From NCBI GenBank assembly GCA_021234155.1, contig JAJEKV010000012.1, positions 5,769,789 through 5,833,788 of the forward strand: DNA of 64,000 nt, in the 5' to 3' direction. The notes under the pieces were generated by a model. It searched no databases, had not been told where the DNA came from, and worked only from the letters and a program-made list of their open reading frames with translations. The first letter of the stretch is position 1, and every line of letters starts with the position of its first letter. Shown piece by piece: positions 35,301 through 49,320 of this stretch. The position numbers were made by a program, and so were the translations under genes. This stretch comes from Isoetes taiwanensis. Its lineage: Eukaryota > Streptophyta > Lycopodiopsida > Isoetales > Isoetaceae.

Positions 35301-36980
35301 ATTGAGATCTTTTTAACCTTAGGTGCTTTGCACATATTTTAACCACTTATGATTGTCAAAACTCCAAAAAATATGGTTTTTTTACTATCCTACGGGGCTA
35401 AAAGATATGCAAACCACCCAAGGTTGGAAAGATCTCAATGAGATCTATCTTTTGCACCAAACAAAGGCTCATTTGGACTTTTCTATCAATACTTATGCTA
35501 GAAAATGTGATCCATGGTGGAGTTAGTTATAAACTCGCTTTTGGCCTATTTGATTACCGCCTCTATTTTTTGATTGGTAGTTCATATAGCTTAGTCAGCA
35601 GTTCTTAGAAGGCCCTTTTATGATCTCAAAAAATCCCTAATGTCCTCAGGTGTCTTCAATAAGTCCTCATCATTGATTTCTGGACCCTTGGGAATTTGAT
35701 TAAAGAAATCTTCCATGTCTTTGGTATCAACTTCATACTTGCTGAACAGTTTTGGTATTCTTTGTGGAAGTATTCTTGTATCCCCTCTTGGGAGGCTAAG
35801 GTATTCCCCCTCCCATCTTTTACTAGCACAATACCATTGTTAATAATTCTGCTCTTAGCAGTCCTGAAGAAAAAGGATGAACCAGCATCATCCATTTGAT
35901 TGATATATTTGCATTTACTTCTTATGGCTAGACTTTTTGCCTCTGCTTCTTCTATTTTTTTGACCTTGATTTCCAATTCTGCCTCTTTTTCCTGCCAGCA
36001 TTTATTATCTTTGTCTTTGAACAGATATCCTCTAATCGCCTTCATGTCTTCATACACTTCTTGTTTCTCCTTTTTCTTCTTCTGATTCCATACCTTTCCC
36101 CATTCTTTAATCCATGATTTGATGTCCCTCAATTTCTGTACAAAATGCTTCATGGATTCCGAAAGGGGTACCTTAGGCATCTGTTGATAGAAACTTTTGA
36201 ATTCCTCACAAAATTGCTTATTTTGTAACATTCCTGTGTTGAATTTAAATGAAGTTTTTATACCACCTTTCTGAGGAGGTGTCATATCTCCCAAAAACTG
36301 AGGATAGTGGTCTGAAATGGAATTCCCAATATCACTCGAGATAGTAAGATTGTCCCAATCCTTCAGATCAAAATTACACAGGTAGAATCTATCTAGGAGA
36401 CAGTAGGTTCTTTGATTCAATTTCCTTTTATTGCTCCAAGAGTATTGTTGTGAGGAAGATGGGGGAATATAATGAAGTTAGCCATCAGCCTATCCCATGC
36501 AACTCGCTCTCCCCTGGACATATTCATTTGTTTCCCCAGTTTCTGATCCCACACAGGTGTGTTATTGAAATCTCCAGCCATGAGCCAATTTTTAATTTGA
36601 TGATTTTGGATCCATGTATCTATTTGCATCCACTGGGTTTCTCTTTCTGCTGGGTCAGTAGATGCATACACATTGATAACCCCAAAGACATTTTCCCCTT
36701 TTTTTAGCACTGCCACGGTCCACCTGCCACTGCCATGCTTATATTTTTCAATACAGTTAAAGTCTTTCCAGGCCATACAAATCCCTCCTTTAGTACCATC
36801 AGCTGCAGTCCATATGGAATCTCCATTTGGTATGATCCATTTTCCTAAATTTGAGGATTCAAATTCAGGCATAGCATAATTATCTCTGCTTTCATATCTC
36901 TTAAAGCTATCAGTGCCCTTTTTCTCTTGAGAGGGCCTTTGATGCCTCTCAGGTTCCAAGTTATGATTCTCATTGGACAA
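32335..36980 (-). pseudogene. LINE ORF2 (endonuclease, RT, zf-RVT, acidic C-terminus)
   Basis: The endonuclease start is frame-shifted but reads IITWNLRGIKGPLKRKR on the minus strand at about 36980-36930. MAGDFNNTP at about 36560 keeps the GDFN metal site, LLDRFYLC and ISDHYPQFL follow at about 36390-36290. RT: YGKSPGPDGIQPEFYLGFW at about 35070-35010, EWRPISLTNTTYKMLAKIL at about 34890-34835, GVRQGCP at about 34500, then a damaged YADD box reading YYAISCDIFLFL at about 34350. Later blocks: FIWQGSHKIAWDDLTKSKKDGGLGCKDL (33960-33870), and CLMGCGKEESSNHVFQCEI of the zf-RVT finger (about 33110-33055). The last frame, 32335-32724, adds an acidic stretch (ESNLPEIEEEEIF) and a C-terminal helix-rich tail that I do not recognise in plant L1 proteins. 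Confidence 0.85.
35110..35637. mobile_element. Foldback MITE inserted in the LINE RT, TA target-site duplication
   Basis: The outer ends GGGTTTTTTTGAGATT and (reverse complement) GGGATTTTTTGAGATC start inverted repeats of at least 70 bases, including AAAGGGCCTTC and TGAACTACCAATCAAAA. A TA dinucleotide flanks each end (35108-35109 and 35638-35639). A second inverted pair inside (GATAGAAAAGTCCAAATGAG with its complement, and AGATCTCATTGAGATCT with its complement) makes nearly the whole element foldable. There is no coding capacity. TA duplication suggests a Tc1/mariner-type (Stowaway-like) origin, though the terminal bases are not the classic Stowaway ones. LINE coding sequence resumes on both sides, proving insertion. 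Confidence 0.82.
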
Positions 36981-37255
36981 GGAGATTCTTTTTGCCTTGG
37001 CTTCTCAGGTTCAAGGCAGGACTATTCTCTGAAAAATGCACAATCTTAGTGCCCTTCTTCCTAGTGTGAGGAGTATAAAATTTGTCCTCATCAGCTTTCA
37101 ATCCCTTGGCATTAGTCTTCTCTGCTCCATTGATTTCAACCAATATCTGTCTAGACTCCTGGCCAGCTAACATGGATTTGTCAGGAGGGCTTACTAGTCT
37201 ACTCACATTAATTCCCAGGCCTTCTGATAGAGGATTACCAGTCGGACTTATTGGT

Positions 37256-38065
37256 CTATTTCCATGAGTTCCCAGGCCCCCCCGTGGATATTATCTTCTT
37301 TCTTTTTGCAGGAGTGAAAAATGTCTCTTCTTTGTCTTCTCCTATATTGTTATCTAATGGGCTTAATAGCCTATTGACATCAGTGTCAATTACCAGGCCA
37401 TTAGATAAGAGATTCTCTTGTTGGCATATGTTATCCATCCCCTGGCCCATAGGACTTATAGGGTCAATAGATTTCATTATGTCCTCTGAAGAAAAAGTGA
37501 TCTCTTCAGTGCCATTGTCCAGAGGATCCTCCAGAGTGATCTCCACATTGCCATTGTCCAATGATTCCTCTGTACTGTTTTTATAATCCATGGGAGATGT
37601 GGTGAAGAATTTATATTTGCCCTCTATTTCTTCCATCTGCCCTTTTTCCATGGGAGTATTCGGCACCACCTCCTTCTCCATATCTTCTTGCCTTTCCATG
37701 AGTTGGAGTAGAACATCATGTAATTCTTCATTTTCCTGTGACCCCTGCTTCCTTGAATCTATAGGGGAAAAATCCAGATTAGTTCCTTTAGAACAGTCTC
37801 CTTTGAAAAGCAGAGTTCCTCCTGCTGATCTGTCCGAATCAGAAGAGTCTGGGTAAGGATTTACAGGGGGATGTGTAGATTCAGCAATGGTCAGGGTATT
37901 ACTCCTGATCAGATGGGCAGGAGTAATATAAAGATTCCCTTCTTGGACCAGGTCTTTCCCTTTTTTCCCCTGTTCTTCAGTAGGCTTGACCAAGACCTTG
38001 ACTTTTTCAGCCATTTCTCGAAAGAAGCGGGATAAACCGACGAGATGTTGACAACTAGGATGCAT
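37256..38065 (-). pseudogene. ORF1-like linker of the 32-38 kb LINE
   Basis: A 270-codon open frame rich in Ser, Asp, Glu and Pro (VNPYPDSSDSDRS, LMERQEDMEKEVV) that ends in a basic TPAKRKKIIS stretch before the endonuclease. It looks like the disordered C-terminal half of a plant L1 ORF1. The DUF4283 core is not recognisable, so the 5' part is missing or too decayed. Confidence 0.55.
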
Positions 38066-38326
38066 GACATAAGACTGTTGGTCTACAAATTAGAATAAAC
38101 TATCCATTGTGCAAGCCAGTTTGCAAAATATACCACATTATGGCATAGCAGGCTACACTATAATATTCCTGAATCATTATCTTATTTGTCTTGGCCTTTC
38201 TTTAGCAGTACTCTTTCACCCTGAAAGAAACTGTCTAATCTTTCATGGAAGTCAACTTATTGCTAGCAAATAACAGTTGCAGCATTCCGTGTGCCAAACC
38301 TATTTCCTTTGCTGAGTTAAATTTTC

Positions 38327-40267
38327 ATAAGAAAAGATAGAGTCTAATATTCATTCTTTTGTTTTAAACTAATCTCTTGTCTTCCATGATCATCCATATC
38401 CATAGAGTTCTACTATAAGAAGGCATGAATATGAGTAGCGTGAGCCCAAACAACCTAGCAGAAAAGTACCAAGAATAGGCCCTCCTTTCATTTATGGCTT
38501 AATAGAAAATCTGAAATGTGCAAATGCAAACAACCCAACTTGATTTCACAGATATTGGCCTTTGCTTTGGCAGACACTTGGCCAACATTTTTGTTTTCAG
38601 AATGGCCATAATTTCACCATGCCCTGTACCAGCAATGTTATTGAGGATTGCCCTAAGCCACATATTGAGGATCGCTCCTTCTTGTGTTCAAGTGTTGTGA
38701 AGCTCCACAAATTCTTGTCTTTCACCTAAGGCATATTATAGTAAAGATGTATATAATAGAGATAAAATGGTAAACTAAAACAGGAACCAATGGTTGCACT
38801 CAATACTTACAAACTGAAGAAAATAATTTGCAATTTTAGTATCCCTGGGTGCTTTAAGAACAAAGCTTACTCTGCAACTTTTACAGAAAGATGTGCTTAA
38901 AATGCAACCAAGAACTTTGAAAGACGCCTATTGTTGAAGAAGCAAACGAGTTCCACAGAGGTGCAGGGAAAGCAGACTGCATACATCTGCTTAATTATTT
39001 CTCTTGCGCCATGTTAACCCTTAAAATAAATAATAGCCAAAAAATCGGAACATGCAAAGTAGAAACGATGCCCAGGTCACAATGCTCATGTCAAGAAGGA
39101 GAAAAACATCTAAAACCACAGACCAGAAAGCACATCACAACTGAAATTTTCTGGGCTCAAAACAAAGTGGAAGCCATGTTCAAGTAAAACAAATCATCTA
39201 CAAATTGAGACAGGCTCAGCAATGAAATCTAGAACTTAGTGTTTTATACTTCATAGAAGCTATGCAAATGAAGTCGTCATGCCTGCAGTATGCATTTCTG
39301 GAATCATCTTCATATAGGGACCCAGATATTTAACGGGTAAAAGCTTGGATAAGGAAGATATGCAGATGAAAAGGGCCGATTAACCCAAATGAAGTCTTCT
39401 GAAATCGATGGCAATAGAAGAGTAAAAAAATAACGAATCCAAAGTCCTGTTCCCGCAGCAAAGGAAGCAAGAAAGGAGCCATGGCCCCGATCCGTGGAAG
39501 AATGGTTGGGACGTCAAAAATAAAGATAGAGGTCGACCAACATCATCCAGCATGAATCTACAAAGGAAAAAACTCCAGGCTAGGTAGAGTTTATCATAAG
39601 CCAATCAAACACTACGTTGGGATGGAATTCGACAAGCAACAGAATCGCAAACATGGAAGAAAAAAGGAGGAATGAAGAGGTGGGAGGGTCGAACATCCCA
39701 AGAAGGGATTAGGTCGAGTGCGCGACGTTCCCAACAGGCATGGATGGCTTATTTTACTTAACTGTCCATTTCTTTAAATCAAGATCTAATGGCCCATTGA
39801 GTGTCCACGTCAAAATTTAAGACACATGGATAGCCTAGGCTTTGAGATAACGTGACACCCAGGGTTGGGTTGTTGCACTAAAAATAGTTGTATTGATTTT
39901 GTTCGCTTAATTATAATCAAGTAGTTTTGGCCATTGGCTTGGGCCAATGAAGACTTGAAATTTGAATGCCAGAGTGAGCTGTAACATTGAGATTTAAGGA
40001 CTTCTGGCTATTTATAATGTATAGAAGAACTATAAATTATTTGAATGTGCGTGTAGCATTTATACCCAATGCTAAGTCAAAGAGCCAATATCTTTGCCAC
40101 TTGTACCCAAACTATTTTTACTAAGCATGCACATTACATTCTCCATGCCCGATATCTTGACCTTAGTGGTTGGTTTCTATGTCGCATACTCTCTTTTTTA
40201 TGTAAAGACTTAAATAATTTCAATTGCCTTTGTTCTTCTATTATTTGTAATAAGACAGCTGGAAAAG
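38327..40267. other. Spacer without recognisable gene
   Basis: AT-rich; ORFs near 38518 and 39380-39604 have no recognised domain. I see no element ends. Confidence 0.45.
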
Positions 40268-40316
40268 CTTCATTTATTATGTGCATTTATTTATTTCTTA
40301 AATTTAGATATAGATA
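40268..40316 (+). repeat. Long direct repeat flanking the ORF1-only LINE, left copy
   Basis: Starts CTTCATTTATTATGTGCATT and matches 41236-41284 over about 48 bases with four transitions and one indel. It touches the pentanucleotide tail of the element and is best explained as an old, long target-site duplication. Confidence 0.7.
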
Positions 40317-41235
40317 AGATAAGATAAGAGTTTTTAACGTCCACGAGAACCCAATCGGGTTATGGGACCAGAACAGAAAAAGAGGGCATGAGCCCTAACA
40401 GAACTCGGGGACTGTGCCCCCTAACAAGTCTCAATAACGAGAACAAAAACAAGCTGGCATAAGCCCAAGCAGAACGCGGGGGGCTATGCCCCATATCAAA
40501 TAACAACAGAGCCAATGAAATGAAAATCAAACAAAAACCAAAACAAAACCGGGAAGCATAGGGCTATACAAAAACTGTCCATGGGTCGGGTGGCCAGTGA
40601 TCTCGGATGATAGCCTGGCCTCCTCTATAGACGGCCCACTTCCGCTGTAGGCGAGCCTCGCGGACCCGACATAATTCTTCCTTTCGTCTGCAGAGCTGTG
40701 CGGGGGTGAGGTCTTCCTGGACAGAGAAGGCAGTCCCTTTCAAGTGATTGCCATGCCGTAGGATGTGCAGTCTGGACAAGCCATCCCGAAAACGGACTAG
40801 CAGGTGTCGGGGGCGGTCGGGTCGTGCTGCTCCAACTCGATGTGCCGAAAGGATGCCCTCTGCCTGTATATGCATCACCTGAGTGAAAAACTGGCCTGCC
40901 TCAGCTATAGCAAGAGTGTCAGCCTACAATGCGTAGGCTCAGGGCGGACGTGTGCTCTGTGGCCCTACCAGGCTCCGAGTGCGAAACCTCTGCCTGCTCA
41001 GCGGGCAAATAGTCCTTCGGCGATGGCTGTGTGGGCCTAGGTATGGTATCATCTTCCTGGGGTATAACATGTACGTACTCAGGTGCTGACGTTGTAACAG
41101 ACACTGGTGGAACATTACTGTGCTTCACTGAGCTGTGCCCTGCCGACTGTAGCAATATCTCTAGAAGTTGTACCCAGCTTTCCAAGGGCAACTGAGCAGA
41201 TGTCTTTGTGAGAATGAAGTCTTGTTGGTCATAAC
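40313..41235 (-). mobile_element. Non-autonomous LINE relic carrying ORF1 only
   Basis: In the minus direction: an ORF1 piece (41235-40564), a 220-base 3' UTR, the shared LINE 3' block (GGTCCCATAACCCGATTGGG, CGTGGACGTTAAAAACTC) and a (TTATC)n tail at 40313-40335. Direct repeats of about 48 bases flank it. No endonuclease or RT lies between ORF1 and the 3' end. The structure is like the mammalian HAL1 elements (L1 derivatives with ORF1 only); that comparison is by layout. It must have used another element's RT. Confidence 0.68.
40564..41235 (-). pseudogene. L1-type ORF1 protein (RRM/C-terminal-domain type), frame-shifted
   Basis: The C-terminal frame (40878-40564, open upstream to about 40918) contains HRVGAARPDRPRHLLVRF, HLKGTAFSVQEDLTPAQ, then RRKEEL and WAVYRGGQAII, ending at a stop. 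This is the order of the animal L1 ORF1p C-terminal domain (HRLG...RP..ILVRF, ...I.EDLS..., R..L...). The N-terminal part lies one frame away (41235-40919), with a shift at about 40918. Plant L1 ORF1 proteins normally carry DUF4283 instead, so this domain is unusual here. ORF1p binds the element RNA as a trimer in animals; the role here is inferred. Confidence 0.68.
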
Positions 41236-41284
41236 CTTCATTTATTGTGTGCATTTGTTCATTTCTTAAATTATAGACATAGAT
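41236..41284 (+). repeat. Long direct repeat flanking the ORF1-only LINE, right copy
   Basis: Starts CTTCATTTATTGTGTGCATT; partner of 40268-40316. Confidence 0.7.
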
Positions 41285-44200
41285 GATGAAGTCGTGTTGG
41301 TTATAGGTAGGTTGTTGCTCAAGCCGCTTTCTCATGTGATTCTCTTAGACCTGGCCACCCCATGTCACAGAGTGCCAGTGTCGGCATCGAAAGAAAGAGG
41401 GAAATCGAGAAACGAAGGAAAACAAAAAGAAAAGACAGAAATTCAAACTTCAACTGTCCCGCAAGGGGAAGAGGAAATGTCGCATGCGGTGTAACATGCG
41501 GCGTTCCCTGGCACGCAATCCAACACTATCACAAATAAAAAAGAAGATGTTTATCAGTTAAGAACTAGTAAACTTAGATTGTCTGAACATAAACGAGTAG
41601 GTAAAACATACGCTTGACGTAGCACTCCATCTCACGACCCAACCATGAGCCCTCAGCCAAAACACAGCTGCCCCAGAGCTCTCCCTCGAGTAACTATATA
41701 GCATGCACGCCCCTTTGGTGCTCCTTTAGACCAAATCCTCCTTTGGACAAAGGCCCAAAGGTCCAAAGGCCCACATGGCCCAAAAAGGCCCAAGGCCTTT
41801 TGCCACATCTTTGGCATATATCATTACTTCCCTCTTGATATTGCAGCAGTCCTCTGCTGCAAAGGGTGTTTAAATACCTTTAGCCATCCGAGCATAATCC
41901 TTCCTTGGCCCTCGCTTAGGCCAGTTAGTAGAAGCCTATCCTTGGATATCTTATTGTCCCTCGGCATCCTTTGCTTTCTGATCTTTATATTCCTAAAGAA
42001 TATCCGGATAAGCTTTTAAAACATTGGCACGTACCCATAAAGAGTCCAAGTCACAAAGGTACTCAACCCCTTGTAACATCTGAACTTGTGCTCTATATAC
42101 TAACAAATTTATTGACCTTGCGTTCCTAGTTATGGGAGTATTACCTCCAAAGGATAGAGAAAGAAGAGGACAACAACAATGCCTCATCCAGTGCAACGAA
42201 ACACACTTTGACAAGCCAAATTATGAGACATGTAAACTTATGCGGAATCACTTGTTGATTATATACAAGGATGGATACAAAACATGATATGATAGACTTC
42301 AAGGAAATAGCAAGAAACTACAGGAATGAGTTCCAAAGGGACAAGAATGAAGATCCTGCAGAAGTAAACTTAAACAAGCCATACATTTTGGAGATGTAAG
42401 AAGATGATAATGTTTGAGTAGCTAGATTATGCATTTATCCTAGATCCTAAGCCTTGATCATTCATCATGATGTCCATTGAAATGACTAGATAGATAAGAT
42501 GGCCCACAATGCTTAATGTTTCTCTATTGACGATGACATAAATCTAACAAGCGAATTAGTTCATATATGCCTAGTATTTTCTGCGAGACATGACATGTCT
42601 CAAACCATATCCAAGTTTCAAACAAGATAAAAAATTTCATCGAATAGAAGTCCTTTTTTACTTTTATAAAGCTAAATTCTTCTCTCCAAGTAATGACAGA
42701 TCACTCCCAATCCGTTATCCAACAACTAGAAGAAGAAAAAAAATTCCTCTATACTAACAAACTTTTCATTGTTAAAACCCAGGTTTCTTGAAATATTTTC
42801 TAAAAGCAAACAATATTGTTGTTGATTATGGAAAGTTAACGAAGACTGAAGGCAACAAACTTCTAAAAGAATATCTAATGAAATGAACTCATATTAAATG
42901 AACATACTACACTTTGGCTCATGGAGAAAAGATGGGATCGGGCAACCATAACCATAAAGAAAACATTCCCATGACCATTGAGAAGATCACCCACATATTC
43001 AATAGCAATATGACATTAGAATTGTATGGCAACATAGAGTTCTTCCTAAGAGGAAACATTCAACATAGTTGAAATCTTAACTTAAAAGTCAGTTGATTCT
43101 ACAATGCAAAACAAAGTCGCTTTAAAACATACAATCTAAAATGACTAATTACGTTGGCAAATGTTTTTTTATAAAATTTTGGTTTTGGGGTTTGGGGTTT
43201 TTTTTTTTTTTTTTTTGAAAAAAAGAGGAGAATTTTTGGGCTTTCAAAGTGACGACGTGGCATAAAGCCATTGGATCAAAAGAAAAAAAGAAAAAATCGA
43301 AGGAGAGGCAGCGTGAATACCACGGCTGGCCAGTTCCTCCTGACCGCCACGACAACAGATCGATTTAGAGGCTGCCGGGGGCGAATTAGGGTTTCGGCCC
43401 CTTGGCTTTCTAATGAACCAGTCTAAGCAAGTTTGGTGCGGTATTTAAGAATGGCCCTTTTCTAAGAGAGGACATTGTTCTTGAAGGAAGAACTTTACTG
43501 CACCCCATCTCTGATATTCCTTTGATCACTTGAAGAATCTGGGATTCTTCTACACTGGAATGGGGGAAGCGAGGTAGCTGAGGAATCTGTTACATGGAGC
43601 AATACTGATTTATGTAGGACAGACTGGTTACCAATAATACCAGAAGAAATGAATGATGATTAAGATAATGAAGAGGGAAGGGACTGATTCAGCTTTATTC
43701 CAAAAATGCAATATGATTCATGCCGCTCCTCTTGTTATTCATGCAAAAGCTAAAGTCTGCATAGCACATGCTCCTACACAGGTTCCTTTTATGCGTCTGA
43801 CCCATTCCAATTTCTCAAATCTGGGTACTCATGGATCTCTCAATTATGCAAAAACTTTCCTGCCAGTAGCGTTGTGCTTGGAGCTATGTCTGCGCAAAAT
43901 GAATTTTGCACTTTTGGTTGCCCCTTTTATTTGGGATTTAGTTCAACGCATACTCAGAAGTAACCATCATTTCGGGATAATCGCAGATGCAGGATTACGT
44001 CGATATAGCCAGAGTCTGGATCAGGGTCTTCAATGACCCCATCAACCAGCCGTCCATCAAGATACCCTGATTCTTCATCTTCCATTCCATATGATTCATA
44101 GGGCAAGTCAACCATTCCAAGCACTAGGAGGGCATAGTGTTGTGCATCTCCATGTCCCAACAGTTGTGTGCTCTTGTTTTATCGAAGGGTTTCTTTTATA

Positions 44201-44464
44201 GGCTTACTGTCTGGCAAGCCTGCAAAAGTGGGTTGTTAATTGCACTGTTAATTTGCTCATTAAGGTGAAATCTTAAAAGGATTTTTATAGCATGCTGCAT
44301 ATCTGGTTGCCTTCATTAACTTCTCTTTGTCCATATGGTCTATCACTATTGCTCATTATGACATTCATCTTCCCAAGTTACCACTCTTAAACCCCTTTTT
44401 TCATGGCACTGTCAAATCATACTTCGTACTTGCGGACGTATCTCACATCACACCGTCTATTCTA
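41285..44464. other. Spacer without recognisable gene
   Basis: Contains a purine/GGCCC-rich patch at about 41740-41810 (AAGGCCCAAAGGTCCAAAGG) and a T/G-rich run at 43165-43215. The ORF 43653-44036 and its antisense partner 43954-44160 show no known motif, although the stretch before them (43370-43420, with GAATTAGGGTTTCG) resembles a plant 5' UTR. I cannot support a gene. Confidence 0.4.
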
Positions 44465-44898
44465 AACGAGGTGCACCCTAGACTACCACAGTCATCGGAT
44501 TCGTCGATGCTATGACCCATATTGTATGTTGAGGCCTCTGGGCACCTCTCGTTTTGCTTATAGTCATTTATGATCGGAGGCGCCTATGATTTTGAAATAT
44601 GAAATACGATTTCGCCTAAGGTTTTGAGGGAATATTGAACCTCTATATGGCCTTGCCTAAGATTTTAGAATATAAAATACGGGGGCTCGAACCTCTACCA
44701 AAATAACTCAATGTCCTAATAAGACTACTTTAACCAATGTACCCAGTGAGCTAATGTGATTATTTTATATCTTGAATCTATGTTTTTTTTATACCAACCC
44801 ATTCAATTGTTTTAGGGATATATGGTCTATGGTTTCAGGAATTGTTATTTTTACAACCATATCAAATCCCTTTGGAATCCCCAGTTATTTTGCTACAT
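44465..44898 (+). repeat. Intact copy of the X-Z repeat (empty site)
   Basis: X (44465-44592) matches 49131-49258, and Z (44598-44898) matches 52324-52608. Here they are joined at a single TGAAA (44593-44597). The same join at 49 kb is interrupted by 3.1 kb of inserted sequence. Non-coding. Confidence 0.82.
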
Positions 44899-46687
44899 AT
44901 TCCATTCGAAATCTCACGCAATTAAGATGCAAATCTCTTTCGGGTCCTAGTCACATTTTTGGCTCTCTTTCCTAATCCTCTGATGGTTGCGCCACTTGTC
45001 ACTTTCAACGGCCTTGATTATTCCTCACAAATTTATCTATAAATACTCTACAGAGCACCCATAAAAATCTTAATATCTTTTGCACCTTCTTGTCCTTCCA
45101 TCGCTGCCATCGCCAAACCTTGTATCTTTCTGCCATGACCTCTTCTTCTCGTCCTTCTGCCCTGTATACTACCGTCCCCATGGAAGCTGCTCTATTCCAG
45201 CACATTCGGTTTACGACGCCAAGTTCTACAGCCTACCTCAAGGAAGTTGATCGCCAAGTTGCTGTCAAAGTGGGACTTGATATCCTGGATCAAGTTCTTC
45301 CATCTTCTACTCTAGCACAGATATGTCAGTTTGTGGCCAATTTAGTTTCCACCAATACAGGTTATAAAAGTTCAGTTGTGGGTGCAGATATTCATCTCAA
45401 CCAAGAACTAGTCTCCTAGGCATTTCATCTCTCTCGAGGTGCAAATCCTCTCGGCTGGACCGAATTGAAAACATATATTTCACTATATCAATTTATTATG
45501 AGCTTCTTTATTAATGCATTTGTTGTTTAATGATATAATTGTTATGGACAAAGATATCAAGAGAACACTTATAATGCAAAACAAATCATATTATATTCCA
45601 TTGACTATATTAATATAATAAAATAAAATACCAGTAATGATGCACGGCATTGCCGGGAGTAAATATATTTAATTGTAGAGATCTATTACATTGAAAAAAA
45701 AATGGGAGAAGGGAGATGATGTTAGATTCTTTTAGAAGCAAATCAGCATATATGTTCATATTTTCAATTTAGTATGCATTAAGATTGCTCTCAAATTTGT
45801 ATATCATATCAAAAGGAGACCCATGAAGAACATGATAATATGACTGTAATACCTATTTGATGAAACTATGCTGATCGAAAAGTTCTATACCAGTAATATT
45901 TCAGATGTTTGCTTGTACATCTTAGGATTAAGAGTGGCAAAATCATCGGTAATAAATGAAACAACATTTAATTTTGAATAACCAATTCCTTTAACAACAT
46001 AGCCTTACATCTCAATCCATTTACCATAGGTTTATTATTCCTTCAATGATTATTTCTCGTGCAGATAATTATAAATATATTGCCAAATTTGAAAGGTGGC
46101 CAAGATCTTGTCCAATACTTGCAAGGTAATCTCCACTCTTAAGTGTAAGGACCATGATGTTGAAACTTGGAATATGTTGTGAAGCTTGGAATATGATTGT
46201 GTATGTGCGATCTGAAGGGGCAGTTGTGCATGGCTAAGGTTATAGAAATAAGTCTCCAACATAGTTTGGAATTGCACCAGTCCAAGCTTACAATGCATAC
46301 CACTTACACTTTAAAAGATGAACCTAATTAAAAACTCTATATTCGTGTGTTGTGGATAAATGTTGTAGATCAGCTGGGTGTTCCAACCCAGCAATGTCAA
46401 ATATATGAATGCCTATACTGTTCTTCATCTCTCATACCCGAGGAATTGGGCGAAAAGACAACGGCAAAAGGCTGAAAATAAATGTCGAATCGACCGAAAT
46501 ACCAATTGACATCAACTGAAACTCTGTTATAAGCTTAGTCTTTGAAGGGTTAAACTTCCCATTGCAAAAAATAAAAGTTTATCTTCTTGTACTCATATGT
46601 ACTTTATGCACAAGTTTTCTGTCACTACAAATATAGCCTTCAATTAAAAAAAGGAATGTCGTGGATAAAGGTTGGTTTGGTTATCGG

Positions 46688-46689
<2 letters not shown>
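44899..46689. other. Spacer with a TATA-like box and short ORF
   Basis: CTATAAATACTC at about 45038 is followed by a C/T-rich leader and an ORF starting at ATG 45135 or earlier (45090-45419, about 95-110 codons). The composition is coding-like but I recognise no family. The rest is AT-rich. Confidence 0.35.

Positions 46690-46772
<83 letters not shown>
46690..46772 (+). repeat. (GA)n microsatellite, left
   Basis: About 41 uninterrupted GA units; pairs with a second array at 47562-47656 on the other side of a LINE fragment. Confidence 0.95.
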
Positions 46773-49117
<2,345 letters not shown>

Positions 49118-49130
49118 ATTTTGCTACATA

Positions 49131-49258
49131 AACGAGGTGCACCCTGGACTACCACAGTCGTCAGATTCGTCGATCCTACGACCCAGATCGTATGTTGGGG
49201 ACTGTTAGTATCTCTCGTTTCACTTATAGTCATTTATGATTGGAGGCGTCTATGATTT
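49131..49258 (+). repeat. X half of the split X-Z repeat
   Basis: Matches 44465-44592 (GACTACCACAGTC, CATTTATGATTGGAGGCG). It ends at TGAAA 49259-49263, where the first LTR-like element begins. ATTTTGCTACATA precedes it at 49118-49130 and recurs at 52596-52608. Confidence 0.8.
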
Positions 49259-49311
49259 TGAAATGCATGTGATTCGACACCGTCGGATCGCCATTTTGGG
49301 GAGAGACGAGG

Positions 49312-49320
49312 CTATATATA
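49312..49320 (+). promoter_or_regulatory. TATA box in the conserved E1 5' end
   Basis: GGCTATATATA followed about 30 bases later by a C/T-rich stretch (CTCTTTCTCCATTATC), conserved in E2 at 50941. It fits a Pol II core promoter inside an LTR. Confidence 0.4.

Larger units (their letters stand above)
32093..38315 (-). mobile_element. L1-type LINE, with nested MITE
   Basis: In the minus direction: ORF1-like linker (38065-37256), endonuclease (36980-36300), reverse transcriptase (35660-34190), zf-RVT region (33165-32690), 3' UTR, and poly(A) seen as 15 T at 32093-32107. The 3' end is well defined. The 5' end is uncertain. A candidate 11-bp duplication, AGTTAAATTTT, occurs at 32084-32094 and 38316-38326; read in the element's sense it starts AAAA, as expected for L1 endonuclease cutting, but it is short and AT-rich. 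If wrong, the 5' limit is near 38070. A 528-bp MITE interrupts the RT. The copy is dead through many frame breaks. Confidence 0.85.

Noticed and set aside
41740-41810. GGCCC-rich patch as LTR end
   Set aside because: No second copy in the window and no TG/CA edges or duplication.
43165-43215. TTTTGGGGTTTGGGGTTTTT stretch resembling telomeric repeat
   Set aside because: The unit is not the plant TTTAGGG repeat and only two loose units are seen; simple T/G-rich low complexity.
43653-44160. Possible gene with 127-codon plus and 68-codon minus ORFs
   Set aside because: Opposite-strand ORFs overlap, no motif is recognised, and no splice-supported extension is visible.
45090-45419. Short ORF after a TATA-like box as a real gene
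   Set aside because: No recognised domain and no continuation; kept only as a note in the spacer entry.
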